Made by a program: the position numbers and the translations under genes. A DNA stretch of 40,677 nt from an uncultured Dialister sp. (GTDB lineage Bacteria > Bacillota > Negativicutes > Veillonellales > Dialisteraceae): the NCBI GenBank assembly GCA_900543165.1, contig UQQQ01000012.1:1-40677 (forward strand), in the 5' to 3' direction. How positions within the stretch are numbered: the first letter of the stretch is position 1; every line of letters begins with the position of its first letter. This document shows positions 24,160 through 32,629 of this stretch, one piece after another. The notes beneath the pieces are model-generated. The model was given only the letters and a program-made list of their open reading frames with translations. It made no database searches and was not told where the DNA came from.

Positions 24160-24196
24160 GGGTTCGAGGTTCAGGGTTCAAGGTTCAGGGGTGTGG
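24158..24196. repeat. Degenerate GGTTCAG heptad array
   Basis: Successive 7-mers GGGTTCG, AGGTTCA, GGGTTCA, AGGTTCA directly after the stop codon. Confidence 0.75.
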
Positions 24197-24238
24197 TACG
24201 GCGCATAAAAATATAGAAGCGCCGCGATGTATAAATGG

Positions 24239-24287
24239 GGCGATGCCCGAAGGTAGTATTTCAGGGACCTTCGGGCATCGCCTTTTC
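24239..24287 (+). terminator. Terminator formed by inverted GGCGATGCCCGAAGGT modules
   Basis: GGCGATGCCCGAAGGT (24239-24254) pairs perfectly over 16 bp with ACCTTCGGGCATCGCC (24267-24282), followed by TTTT. Confidence 0.85.
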
Positions 24288-24315
24288 TATTTTCCAGCGA
24301 AGCCGCTATTGCAGG

Positions 24316-25078
24316 CTTGAAGGCGGGGATGAGTGGCTAGGGATTAGTGACTGGTGACTAGGAGACTGGGAGACATCAGACTCCCCTATCGTCATTTCGA
24401 GCGAAGCGAGAAATCTTCTTTGCAGAGCGATAAATGAAGGATGTGAGAAAGCAGAAATACGAAGCATCAAGGCGTCGTTTCCCTGGCAGTGCCAATGTGA
24501 CAGTAACCGCAGTGCAAGAAAGATCCCTCGGCTATGCTCGGGATGACGATATGGGAAAGGGATACCGCCAAAAGTTTGAAAGTAGGGGTGAATAGCCAGG
24601 GACTACTGACTGGTGACTAAGGATTAGCGACTGGTGACTCTCTTGTATTGTCATTTCGAGCGAAGCGAGAAATCTTCTTTGCAGAGCGATAAATGATGGG
24701 TGTGAGAAAGCAGAAATACGAAGCACCAAGGCGTCGTTTCCCTGCCAGTGTCAATGTGATAGTGACCGCAGTGCAAGAAAGATCCCTCGGCTGCGCTCGG
24801 GATGACGATACGGGAAAGGGATACCGCCAAAAGTTTGAAAGCAGGGGTGAATAGCCAGGGACTACTGACTGGTGACTAAGGATTAGCGACTGGTGACTCT
24901 CTTGTATTGTCATTTCGAGCGAAGCGAGAAATCTTCTTTGCAGACCGATAAATGATGGATGTGAGAAAGCAGAAATACGAAGCACCAAGGCGTCGTTTCC
25001 CTGCTAGTGCCAATGTGACAGTGACCGCAGTGCAAGAAAGATTTCTCGGCTACGCTCGAAATGACGATACGAGGATAT
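24316..25078. repeat. 259-bp tandem repeat, about three copies
   Basis: GTCATTTCGAGCGAAGCGAG starts at 24391, 24650 and 24909, exactly 259 bp apart, and the flanking sequence repeats with a few per cent difference. Each unit holds a pair of inverted ends (GTCATTTCGAGCG...CGCTCGAAATGAC in the third copy) about 160 bp apart, plus a heptad run (GTGACTG GTGACTA AGGATTA GCGACTG GTGACTC). Short open frames in it are repeat artefacts. Confidence 0.92.
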
Positions 25079-25174
25079 CATAGTCTAAAAATTGCGGCGA
25101 AGCCGCAACCCTGAACCCCGAACCCTAAATCTATTCCCCGCCCAAACTCCCTACTGCGCGCACCCTCTCTCTCA
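25079..25174. repeat. Short repeat tail before lspA
   Basis: GCGGCGAAGCCGC hairpin fragment followed by AACCCTG, AACCCCG, AACCCTA heptads at 25108-25130. Confidence 0.6.
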
Positions 25175-25183
25175 TGCTATAAT
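25175..25183 (+). promoter_or_regulatory. Extended -10 promoter of lspA-rluD
   Basis: TGCTATAAT; no clear -35 box. Confidence 0.6.
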
Positions 25184-25206
25184 AAAGCAATATATAGGAG
25201 GATACT

Positions 25207-25641
25207 ATGCTGACAGTTTATATAGCTTTATTCGTGACCGTGCTGGATCAGCTGGTGAAATGGATCGTCCAGCAGCACATGGTCTGGGGAGAATCGATCC
25301 CGCTCATTTTCGGGGTATTTCATCTGACCTACATCATCAATCCCGGCGCAGCCTTCGGCATTCTGGCGTATCAGAGATGGTTTTTCCTTGCGATCGTCAT
25401 CCTGCTCTTTGGTGCGTTCTTCTTTTTCCGGAAGCGCATCCCCGAAGAGCCCCGCTATTTTTCCGCCGCGATCGGTATGCTGCTCGGAGGGGCTTTGGGA
25501 AATGCCATCGACCGCGTGCGTATCAGCGGCGTCGTGGACTTCTTCGACTTCCGCATCTGGCCGATCTTCAATGTGGCAGACATTTTCATCTGTGTCGGTG
25601 TGGCACTGATCGTATTTTATTTTTGGAGACATGAAGCATGA
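25207..25641 (+). CDS. lspA: Lipoprotein signal peptidase II
   Basis: Aspartyl protease that removes the signal peptide from diacylglyceryl-prolipoproteins in the cytoplasmic membrane. 144 residues with four membrane helices. The catalytic pair is Asp102 in GNAIDRV and Asp125 in FNVADIF; NPGAAFGIL is the conserved substrate-side loop. AGGAGG at 25196-25201 serves ATG 25207. It overlaps rluD by 4 nt (ATGA), the usual Firmicute order. A lipoprotein substrate (the GerMN protein) is encoded in this same window. Confidence 0.97.
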   Translation: MLTVYIALFVTVLDQLVKWIVQQHMVWGESIPLIFGVFHLTYIINPGAAFGILAYQRWFFLAIVILLFGAFFFFRKRIPEEPRYFSAAIGMLLGGALGNAIDRVRISGVVDFFDFRIWPIFNVADIFICVGVALIVFYFWRHEA

Positions 25642-26564
25642 GTGAGAAAATTTACGTTGTGACCGAGCAAGAAGCAGGACAGCGTCTTGACCAGTTCCTG
25701 AAAGAGGCCTCCGGGCTCACCCGTTCTGAAGTGCAGAAATGGATCAAAGACGGCCGCGCGCTGCTCGCAGATGGCAAGATGATCCGCCCGAACTACCATG
25801 TGCAGACAGGCGATCAGATTTCCTTTTCATGGGAAGAGAAGAAAGAGCTCACGCTCATCCCACAGGACCTTCCGCTTGATATCCTTTACGAAGATGAGCA
25901 CATGCTGGTCATCAACAAAGCACGCGGCATGGTCGTGCATCCCGGCTCGGGAAATCCGGACGGCACACTGGTGAATGCCCTCCTCTATCATGTCGGCCCT
26001 TCGCTTTTTGAGGCCTGCGAAGATCCCATCCGTCCGGGCATTGTACACCGCCTTGACAAGGATACCTCAGGCGTCATGGTCGTCGCAAAGTCGAAGGAAG
26101 CCTTCCCTGTGCTGAAGGAAGAAATCGCGACCCACGAAGCGGAGCGTCACTACGTCGCTCTCGTCCATGGGCAGATGGAAGGAAATACGGGTGTCATCCG
26201 TTTCCCCTTGGGACGCAGTACGAAAGACCGTATGAAATGGGACGTCCAGCCTAAGACCGGCAAGCATGCCGTCACTCACTTCCGCGTGCTCGAATTCATG
26301 CCGCACTACTCATGGATCGAGTGCAAGCTGGAAACCGGACGCACCCACCAGATCCGCGTCCATATGGCACACATCCGCCATCCCGTCGTGAATGATCCGC
26401 TCTACGGCTGGAAGAAAGACCATTTCCCCATCGAAGGTCAGGCGCTCCATTCGTGGACACTCGACATTCGCCATCCTGTGACAGGTCAGGCGCTCCACTT
26501 CGAAGCGCCAATCCCCGCAGATCTTGCACTCTGCCTTCAGATGGCGAGAAAAGGGGAAATGTAA
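25638..26564 (+). CDS. rluD: 23S rRNA pseudouridine synthase, RluA/RluD family
   Basis: 308 residues. An N-terminal S4 RNA-binding domain (about residues 15-60) precedes the catalytic domain, with the family motif HRLDKDTSG; Asp140 of HRLD is the catalytic residue. LETGRTHQIRVHM is the conserved C-terminal signature. It is translationally coupled to lspA. The exact target uridines cannot be told from sequence, so RluD is the most likely assignment within the family. Confidence 0.93.
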   Translation: MSEKIYVVTEQEAGQRLDQFLKEASGLTRSEVQKWIKDGRALLADGKMIRPNYHVQTGDQISFSWEEKKELTLIPQDLPLDILYEDEHMLVINKARGMVVHPGSGNPDGTLVNALLYHVGPSLFEACEDPIRPGIVHRLDKDTSGVMVVAKSKEAFPVLKEEIATHEAERHYVALVHGQMEGNTGVIRFPLGRSTKDRMKWDVQPKTGKHAVTHFRVLEFMPHYSWIECKLETGRTHQIRVHMAHIRHPVVNDPLYGWKKDHFPIEGQALHSWTLDIRHPVTGQALHFEAPIPADLALCLQMARKGEM

Positions 26565-26860
26565 AGCGCGTGTTTTTCTGGAGGGAGCCTTGTATTTATC
26601 AATCCCTAGCTACTTAAGTTTGAAAGCAGGGATGAGTGGCTAGGGATTAGGAGTGACTGGTGACTGGTGACTTAAATGCCACTTTCGTGCATCGCCCTAT
26701 TTATACTCCGCGGCGCTTCTATGTTTTTATGCGCCGCACCACCATTTCTCATTTCTCATTCAAGCGAAGCTTTCAAACGGAATCAAAGGGCAGCACATCC
26801 AAGGGGCTAACCCAGTCCCTAGTCCCTAGTCACCAGTCACTAGTTCCCCGAAAGCCGAAA
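26565..26860. repeat. Mosaic of interspersed repeat modules
   Basis: Heptads at 26636-26675; rc GATGCCCGAAGGT-like fragment, then TATTTATACTCCGCGGCGCT and a full hairpin block (26700-26800, with a degenerate GGGGCG hairpin), then CTAGTCC/CCAGTCA heptads to 26845. No gene, no canonical terminator for rluD. Confidence 0.75.
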
Positions 26861-26871
26861 GGAGAATTTCT

Positions 26872-27828
26872 ATGATTACACGTACCATATCCGTTCCGGG
26901 ATTTCGCATCGGCACGGCGGAAGACCGTGTGGGCCTTACAGGCGTGACCGTCATTCTGGCGCCGGAAGGCGGCGCGACCGCGGGAGTCGATGTGCGCGGC
27001 TGCGCACCGGGGACGCGGGAGACAGATCTTCTCTCCCCGGAGAAAACGGTGCAGCAGATCCACGCGGTCGTCCTTTCCGGCGGCTCCGCCTTTGGCCTCG
27101 AAGCTGACAGCGGCGTCATGAATGCTCTGGCAGAAGACGGCGTCGGATTCCCCGTAGGGCCGGTTTCTGTACCGATCGTCTGTGGCGCGGTGCTCTTCGA
27201 CCTTATGATCGGTGATCCGAAAGCCCATCCCGATCTTGCCATGGGATACAAGGCAGCGAAGCGGGCGGATGTGATATTTCCCGTCGGTTGCTACGGCGCA
27301 GGGACAGGTGCGACGGTCGGCAAGCTCAAAGGCGCAGAACATGCCATGAAGAGCGGCGCAGGTTATGCCGAGATTTCCCTCGAAAGCGGACTCTGTGTCG
27401 GGGCTTACATGGCAGTCAATGCGTGCGGCGAAGTATACGACAAAGAGACTACGCTCGCCGGTATTCTTTCCGATGATGAGAAAACCATCCTTTCCTCGCA
27501 TGACCTCATGCTCGCCGGATTCAAGCGCATCTTAGGCGGCAATACGTCCATCGGCTGCGTCGTAACGAATGCAAAACTCACCAAAGCGGAGTGCAAAGCG
27601 GTGAGCGGTATGGCACATGATGGCTTTGCCAGATCCATCCGCCCCGTCCATACCACGATGGATGGGGATACGGTTTTTACCATGGCATCCGGCGAGATCG
27701 CTGCGCCTGTCGATACGGTGGGCTATCTTGCGGAAGAAGCCATCCGCCTTGCTGTTCTTGATGCGGTCAAGAGCGCGGAATCGATGGGCACTCGCCCTGC
27801 GTATGCGGATATAGCGGGCGGGGAGTAG
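26872..27828 (+). CDS. P1-family (DmpA/NylC-type) peptidase
   Basis: 318-residue N-terminal nucleophile hydrolase. These proteins cut themselves before a Thr or Ser, which then acts as nucleophile; here the site is Asn224-Thr225 in LGGNTSIGCVVTNA. Other family features are VVLSGGSAFGLEA, the Gly-rich VGCYGAGTGATVGK and the C-terminal DTVFTMASGE. Known members act as beta-aminopeptidases or hydrolyse amide oligomers; the natural substrate here is unknown. GAAAGGAG lies before ATG 26872. It stands alone between two repeat mosaics. Confidence 0.92.
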   Translation: MITRTISVPGFRIGTAEDRVGLTGVTVILAPEGGATAGVDVRGCAPGTRETDLLSPEKTVQQIHAVVLSGGSAFGLEADSGVMNALAEDGVGFPVGPVSVPIVCGAVLFDLMIGDPKAHPDLAMGYKAAKRADVIFPVGCYGAGTGATVGKLKGAEHAMKSGAGYAEISLESGLCVGAYMAVNACGEVYDKETTLAGILSDDEKTILSSHDLMLAGFKRILGGNTSIGCVVTNAKLTKAECKAVSGMAHDGFARSIRPVHTTMDGDTVFTMASGEIAAPVDTVGYLAEEAIRLAVLDAVKSAESMGTRPAYADIAGGE

Positions 27829-28100
27829 AGCGTGCGCCTTAAGGAAACACTGAGTAAATCTGACAACGATTGAATCAGTGTTAGCCCGTGGGGCGGGGCG
27901 CCCTTTGATTGCGTTTGAAAGCCTCGCTTGAATGAGAAATGCGAAATGGTGGTGCGGCGCATAAGACTATAGAAGCGCCGCGAAGTATAAATAATGGCAA
28001 TGCCCGAAGATGGTATGTAGTCACCAGTCACCAGTCACCAGTCACCAGTGACTTGCGGCTCCTAGTCCCTAGTCCCTCATTCCTGCTTTCAAACTTCCTT
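27829..28100. repeat. Repeat mosaic including decayed AAACACTGA palindrome
   Basis: GGAAACACTGAGTAAATC at 27843-27860 with its imperfect inverse (GATTGAATCAGTGTT, 27868-27882), then a reverse-oriented hairpin block (27885-27990; GCGGCGC/GCGCCGC), a GGCAATGCCCGAAGAT module and four TCACCAG heptads (28019-28048) followed by TAGTCCC heptads. Confidence 0.75.
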
Positions 28101-28122
28101 ATTTCCCCACAGACGGTCAAAT

Positions 28123-28150
28123 TGACATTTCCCTTCGTATCGCATACAAT
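28123..28150 (+). promoter_or_regulatory. ssrA promoter
   Basis: Perfect TTGACA (28123-28128), 16-bp spacer, TACAAT (28145-28150), about 14 nt before the mature RNA end. Confidence 0.85.
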
Positions 28151-28164
28151 AGATATGTACCCTT

Positions 28165-28510
28165 GGGGATGTACCGGTTTCGACAGGAGATTCTGGGACA
28201 TAAACAGCGAGTCGGGATCCCACCTTCCCGTTAAACGGTGGAAAAACCTAAACGCAAAACGTGATTTTGCTTTAGCAGCCTAATCTGCTAATGTCCCCTG
28301 CGGTTTTCCTATGACCGCAGGCTGACATCAACCAATAGGATAGAGCGGAAGGAGGCTTGGGACTTTCGCTTCGAAACCAATCCTAAGATCGGCAAAGGCA
28401 GTTTGTTCCTGTACGATACTTTGCTTAAATCCTAAAACAGTGAACTGCACTCGGAGAAGTTTATGGGACAGGCTTTTTGGACAGGGGTTCGACTCCCCTC
28501 ATCTCCACCA
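28165..28510 (+). ncRNA. ssrA: Transfer-messenger RNA (tmRNA)
   Basis: 346 nt. It rescues stalled ribosomes together with SmpB (gene at 36513). The 5' end GGGGATG pairs with CATCTCC before the encoded ACCA 3' end, and a tRNA-like GGGGTTCGACTCCCC T arm is present. The tag frame starts at GCA 28254 after CTAAAC and reads Ala-Lys-Arg-Asp-Phe-Ala-Leu-Ala-Ala, then TAA at 28281, so the appended peptide would be A-AKRDFALAA with the standard ALAA end. Pseudoknot-like stems (CCTGCGG...CCGCAGG) follow. Confidence 0.97.
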
Positions 28511-28519
28511 GCCAGTGAT

Positions 28520-28547
28520 AGAATCGCAGCGATGCGATTCTTTTTTT
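28520..28547 (+). terminator. ssrA terminator
   Basis: AGAATCGCA (28520-28528) pairs with TGCGATTCT (28533-28541), loop GCGA, then T run. Confidence 0.92.
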
Positions 28548-28580
28548 ATTGGTTCCTATCATTCGGTTGTAACAGGAGCC

Positions 28581-28906
28581 ATGCATAGAGACGATGTAGG
28601 GGATATTGACTTTGTTTGGGAAACGCTGGGGACATGGTGCCGGATGGGAAGAAGACATAAAAAGAAGCAACCATAAATGCTGGTGGCGAGGGTTATGGCT
28701 CAACCACTGCTACTACCGCTAGACCCACACTTACTCGTCCTAGCGGAGATACAGGTGCTTCTAACAATAATATAGATAGACCGTCGAAAAATGTCAATAC
28801 AAAGTCAAAGTCTGCTTTAAACTTTGCCATCGAATATAAGAAGAAAGCAGACAAGCTGAAAGAGCAATTCGATATATCTTTGACTCTGCGCTGTTTTATA
28901 ACATAA
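28581..28906 (+). pseudogene. Decayed phage-type toxin/polyvalent protein fragment
   Basis: The frame from ATG 28581 reads HRDDVGDIDFVW, then continues one frame over as GNAGDMVPDGKK, with a stop at 28658, and on through NAGGEGYGSTTATTARPTL and ALNFAIEYKKKADKLKEQFD to a stop at 28904. The GDIDFVWG motif is typical of barnase/EndoU-like nuclease domains (PBECR group) carried in phage and integrated elements; I assign this from memory with moderate trust. One frameshift and one in-frame stop show it is broken, and its 5' part is missing. It sits directly after ssrA, a favoured integration site. Confidence 0.5.
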
Positions 28907-29096
28907 AAAAGCCGCTGCATCACCGATTAAAATAGGGTCTACGCGAGTGGGTCATCTGATGATGACCGCTTTAGATACTCCCGATAACCTGACGGTTCAT
29001 AGAGCCGACACTAACGGTGAAGCAACCGCTTCTACTGTCATTGTAGCAGAAGTGCTTGATGGGATCAAAGAGAGAAATAACGTTTCATAGGTAGTA
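28907..29096 (+). pseudogene. Broken C-terminal fragment, copy A
   Basis: Reads LTVHRADTNGEATASTVIVA, EVLDGIKERNNVS, stop, VVKGNQTMT. It resembles the fragment downstream (IAEMLNGIKDRNNVLYVVNG), so both come from one protein family. Confidence 0.5.
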
Positions 29097-29130
29097 AAAG
29101 GTAATCAAACTATGACGATAACACTTTCTT

Positions 29131-29365
29131 GACTAAGAATATGCTGTCTAGTTGGAAACGCATTAAATGCATTATTCTATAACGTAAAAAAGGAGGAGAC
29201 TTAACGATGCTCCCGTCTGAGGGGTACGAAAAAACTGCATCGAATAAGTCTCCTTTTACGATTACTATAGCGGAAATGCTTAATGGAATCAAGGATAGAA
29301 ATAACGTTCTGTATGTAGTAAACGGTAAGCTGAACTACATTGCTAATACTTTCTTAACTTGGTAG
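29131..29365 (+). pseudogene. C-terminal fragment, copy B
   Basis: Open frame without a credible start: NALNALFYNVKKGGDLTML, then FTITIAEMLNGIKDRNNV and LYVVNGKLNYIANTFLTW, ending at TAG 29363. It is homologous to copy A. The region is AT-rich compared with neighbours, fitting a foreign origin. Confidence 0.5.
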
Positions 29366-29391
29366 CTTTTTTTTGCGAGATGTTTGCTGAA

Positions 29392-29420
29392 TTGACATTT
29401 CTCGATATTCATGCTACAAT
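29392..29420 (+). promoter_or_regulatory. Thioredoxin gene promoter
   Basis: TTGACA (29392-29397), 17-bp spacer, TGCTACAAT with TACAAT at 29415-29420. Confidence 0.88.
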
Positions 29421-29462
29421 TCAAATAGAGAACATTCGATATTACAAAAGGAGGTACCAACC

Positions 29463-29780
29463 ATGATCCAGATGATTACAGGCACAGAAAATTTCGACAA
29501 GGCGCTGGAAAAGGGGGATATGATCGCCGGCTTCAGCGCACCATGGTGCGGCTACTGCCGCCGCCTGCAGCCGATGATCGTGAAGCTGTCGGAGGAGATC
29601 GACATCCCGATCTACGGCGTGAATATCGATGAGGATGAAGCGCTGGCAGAGCGCTATCACATCGAGACGATCCCGGATATCGTGTATTTCAAGGACGGAA
29701 AACCGGTGGACAGCATCATCGGCTATGGCAATGTGGGGTATCCGGAGCTCAAGGCGTTCGTAGAGAAGAATCGGGGGTAG
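29463..29780 (+). CDS. Thioredoxin-family protein
   Basis: 105-residue cytosolic redox protein with the thioredoxin fold. The active site is WCGYC (Cys29, Cys32) and the cis-Pro is Pro71 in ETIPDIVYF. CGYC differs from the classical CGPC and is found in thioredoxin-like and some glutaredoxin-like reductants, so its redox potential may differ. A strong promoter and GGAGG (29450-29454) suggest good expression. Monocistronic. Whether it is the main thioredoxin cannot be told from this window. Confidence 0.93.
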   Translation: MIQMITGTENFDKALEKGDMIAGFSAPWCGYCRRLQPMIVKLSEEIDIPIYGVNIDEDEALAERYHIETIPDIVYFKDGKPVDSIIGYGNVGYPELKAFVEKNRG

Positions 29781-30197
29781 TGGCTGGGGTTGGTGACTGG
29801 GTGATAGATATCAGACGTCAGATTTCAGGCATTCCGCTTTTTTCTAGGACATCAGCGTTTCCCTAGCCCCTCCCTCTGGAAGGGGCAGGCGAGCGCAGCG
29901 AGTCGGGGTTGGCTCGTGGGGCGTGCCGTTCCTTGGCCCTTGATGAGAGCTCTGCTTGAATGAGAAATGAAGGTGGCACCTTCGCCGCGGATATATGGGG
30001 CGATGCCCGAAGGTTAGTGGATAGCAGGTTTCCCGTTTAGGAATACCAAACATGGACTGACTGCGAATGACAAAGATTTCTCGCTTCGCTCGAAATGACG
30101 ATACGCGGGAGTTTGATGTCTCCTAGTCTCCTAACTTCCTAACCCCTAGTCCCCAATCTCCAGTCCCCAGTCACTAGTCACCAGCTACTCATCTTTT
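29781..30197. repeat. Repeat mosaic between thioredoxin and Sel1 genes
   Basis: Heptads at 29780-29805, TTTCCCTAGCC fragment, reverse-oriented hairpin-block remnants (29900-29960), GGCGATGCCCGAAGGT (29999-30014), GATTTCTCGCTTCGCTCGAA with ATGACGATAC (30070-30105), and a long run of CTAGTCC/CCAGTCA heptads (30120-30185). No gene. Confidence 0.75.
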
Positions 30198-30224
30198 AGA
30201 CAGACCTTCTGGTCTGTCTTTTTA
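30198..30224 (+). terminator. Terminator downstream of thioredoxin gene
   Basis: AGACAGACC (30198-30206) pairs with GGTCTGTCT (30211-30219), then T run. Confidence 0.85.
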
Positions 30225-30290
30225 TTTTTCTTCCTCTTTTCTAAGGCTGCGTGGTAAAATAAAAAGAAAATTCAGAAATGAGGAGACACC

Positions 30291-31829
30291 ATGAGAGAGG
30301 ACGAGGCGGATTCCCTGGTGAGGCTGGGGAAGGACTATCTTCATATACGAAATTACGATAAAGCGATGGAGTATCTGGGGCATGCCGTGATGCTGGGCAA
30401 AACGAATGCGGCGCAGGATCTCTATGCGCTCGGCGAGCATTTCTTGGCAGAGAAAAATTACAAGAAGGCAGAGGAGGCTTTCCAAATGCTGGCAGATCGC
30501 GGGCATGGGGAAAGCTGTCTCATACTTGGAGAGATGTGTGAGAAGGGTCTTGGCCGCCAGCGGGATTATCAGGCGGCCTTTGGCTTCTATAGCGAAAGCT
30601 TCCAGCAGGGAGTCGACCGGGGGGCGTACCGGGCAGGGATGCTCATGCGTGAGGATGCGCTTCGGGTGGCCGAGGTGCGAGACATCGCACTTACCTGGCT
30701 GGAAGAGGCGATCAAGGCGGGGATCTATGAAGCATATGCGGTGGTCGGGGATCTTTACAGCGAGCATTTCACGGCGGGCTCGACGCCGCGAGATGATCAG
30801 GAGGCATTTTCATGGTACATGAAGGGGGCGATGCGCGGCGATGCGCTGTGCCTCTTTCGCGTGGCGGTGTGCTTCGCCGAGGGCTATGGGACGAAGCAGG
30901 ATATCCCGCGTGCGCTTCGCCTCTATCGGCAGGCGGCGGATGCCGGGAGTGCGCTCGCCTGCCGGCAGCTTGGGGAGATGTATGCGGCTGGTATTCACGT
31001 GCATCGTGAGATCCGAAGGGCGCTTACGTGGTTTCTTCGCGCCTATGAGCTGGGGGATCAGGAAGAGAAAAGAGCGGCTGCGATAGGGATGCTGCGCGTG
31101 GTGCAGGCGTATATCGATACGCCGCGCTATGAGGAGGTCGAAGAGCTTCTCCATTCCTTTCTGGAGAAGCTTTATGCGGCGGGAGATACGAGCTGTCTCT
31201 TCGCACTTGCAGATATCGAGCGACGCCGGGGACGGATGGATCTCTATCTGAAGGATCTGGAGATGGGGATGCAGGCAGGGCATGACAGCTGCCGTGAGCG
31301 CTGGGTGCAGTACTATATGAATGAAGTGGTGACGGAGCTGCGGGTACTGGAGCCGATATTTGACGAGCTCGCCGAAAGGCGGGGCGAGAGAAAGTTCTTC
31401 GATGATTATCTTGCGCATACGAGGCATGCGGCTTCTTGCTGCGAGAAGGCGGCAAAGGCGGGCAGCCCGGAGGCCTGGGCGCTCCTTGCGTATCTCTATC
31501 TCTACCATGGCGCGGATATCGGGAAGAGAAATGCGGATTTTCTGGAGGCTGCGGCGAATGGGAGAAATGCACGGATCATGGATATGGATCTCTTTCTGTG
31601 GACGTACTTTGCGGGTCCCTCCGGAGAGGAGCAAGGAGAGCTTCATCACGAGAATCCTTTGAAAGCGTTCCGGTTTGCGCAAAAGATGGCAAAGAAGCGG
31701 AATGAGGATTTCTATGAAGTGCTGGCGGATTACTATCGACGCGGATATGGGACAGAGCCGAATCCCCAAATGGTGGAACGGTATCTGGATAAAGCGGCTA
31801 AAGTGAAAGAAAAGGGGAAAAGGAAATGA
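30291..31829 (+). CDS. Sel1-repeat (TPR-like) protein
   Basis: 512 residues, no signal peptide. Multiple helical Sel1-type repeats of about 36 residues cover most of the length, for example AEEAFQMLADRGHGESCLIL, GEMCEKGLGRQRDYQ, GVCFAEGYGTKQD-like segments and ALRLYRQAADAGSALACRQL. Such proteins are scaffolds for protein contacts. AGGAG at 30281-30285 serves ATG 30291. It overlaps thiM by 4 nt, so it is co-transcribed with the thiamine genes, but no functional link to thiamine is evident. Long insertions without clear repeats at about residues 260-380. Confidence 0.85.
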   Translation: MREDEADSLVRLGKDYLHIRNYDKAMEYLGHAVMLGKTNAAQDLYALGEHFLAEKNYKKAEEAFQMLADRGHGESCLILGEMCEKGLGRQRDYQAAFGFYSESFQQGVDRGAYRAGMLMREDALRVAEVRDIALTWLEEAIKAGIYEAYAVVGDLYSEHFTAGSTPRDDQEAFSWYMKGAMRGDALCLFRVAVCFAEGYGTKQDIPRALRLYRQAADAGSALACRQLGEMYAAGIHVHREIRRALTWFLRAYELGDQEEKRAAAIGMLRVVQAYIDTPRYEEVEELLHSFLEKLYAAGDTSCLFALADIERRRGRMDLYLKDLEMGMQAGHDSCRERWVQYYMNEVVTELRVLEPIFDELAERRGERKFFDDYLAHTRHAASCCEKAAKAGSPEAWALLAYLYLYHGADIGKRNADFLEAAANGRNARIMDMDLFLWTYFAGPSGEEQGELHHENPLKAFRFAQKMAKKRNEDFYEVLADYYRRGYGTEPNPQMVERYLDKAAKVKEKGKRK

Positions 31830-32629
31830 CATTTACATCTTATATCGATCAAGTCAGAGCGGAAAGACCGCTTGTGCATCACATCACAAATTATGTGACG
31901 GTCAATGACTGTGCGAATGCCTGTCTTGCGATCGGTGCATCGCCTGTCATGGCTGATGCGGTGGATGAAGCGGAGTCGATGGTCTCCATCGCGCAGTCGC
32001 TGGTGCTGAATATCGGGACGCTGAATGTGACGAAGGTCGAAGCGATGATGGTGGCAGGCCGCAAGGCGAATGCGCTCGGTATTCCGGTCGTTTTTGACCC
32101 TGTCGGCGTGGGGGCGACGCCTTTCAGAAACCGTATGGCGGCTGAACTCATGCGTCAGATCCGGATGGCGGTCGTGAGAGGAAATATTTCCGAGATCTGC
32201 TCTCTGGGAGGAGAGGCGGCGCGGACCAAGGGGGTCGATGCGGGCCAGGCAGATGTCAAGGTCGCGGAAGAGGTCGCTTCGATGCTGGCGAAGAAATGGC
32301 ATGCGACGGTCGTCATCAGTAGCAAGACGGATATCATCACAGATGGGAAAAGGGTCATGCATATCCGAAACGGTTGCCCGGAGATGTCGGATATCACGGG
32401 TTCCGGCTGCATGTGTACCACACTCGTCGGTGCGTTTGTCGGTGCGCATCCGGAGGATCCCTTCGGCGCCTCTGCCGCGGCGATGCTCTCGATGGGGATC
32501 GCGGGCGAAAGAGCCTGGAGATCATATGGGCATCAGGGGCTTGGCCATTTCCACATGGGCATCCTGGATGAGCTTGGCAGCATGAGCGCCTCTGTCATGG
32601 AAGCGGAGGGCAAGTATGACATCCTTTGA
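31826..32629 (+). CDS. thiM: Hydroxyethylthiazole kinase
   Basis: Phosphorylates the thiazole alcohol for thiamine salvage. The 267-residue ribokinase-like protein shows PLVHHITNYVTVNDCANA, GASPVMADA, VVFDPVGVGAT and the catalytic region DITGSGCMCTTL. It starts within the stop of the Sel1 gene and overlaps thiE by 14 nt. No TPP riboswitch is visible upstream of the operon, so control differs from classical thi operons. Confidence 0.96.
   Translation: MTFTSYIDQVRAERPLVHHITNYVTVNDCANACLAIGASPVMADAVDEAESMVSIAQSLVLNIGTLNVTKVEAMMVAGRKANALGIPVVFDPVGVGATPFRNRMAAELMRQIRMAVVRGNISEICSLGGEAARTKGVDAGQADVKVAEEVASMLAKKWHATVVISSKTDIITDGKRVMHIRNGCPEMSDITGSGCMCTTLVGAFVGAHPEDPFGASAAAMLSMGIAGERAWRSYGHQGLGHFHMGILDELGSMSASVMEAEGKYDIL

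Noticed and set aside
24316..25078. CRISPR array
   Set aside because: The repeat period is 259 bp with no short direct repeats and unique spacers; copies are near-identical throughout. Heptad runs elsewhere also lack spacers.
28511..29460. Attachment-site duplication of the ssrA 3' end
   Set aside because: I looked for a second GGGGTTCGACTCCCC-type segment downstream and found none in this stretch.
29780..30290. TPP riboswitch ahead of the thiM-thiE operon
   Set aside because: No recognisable TPP-box motifs; the stretch is explained by repeat modules and a terminator.
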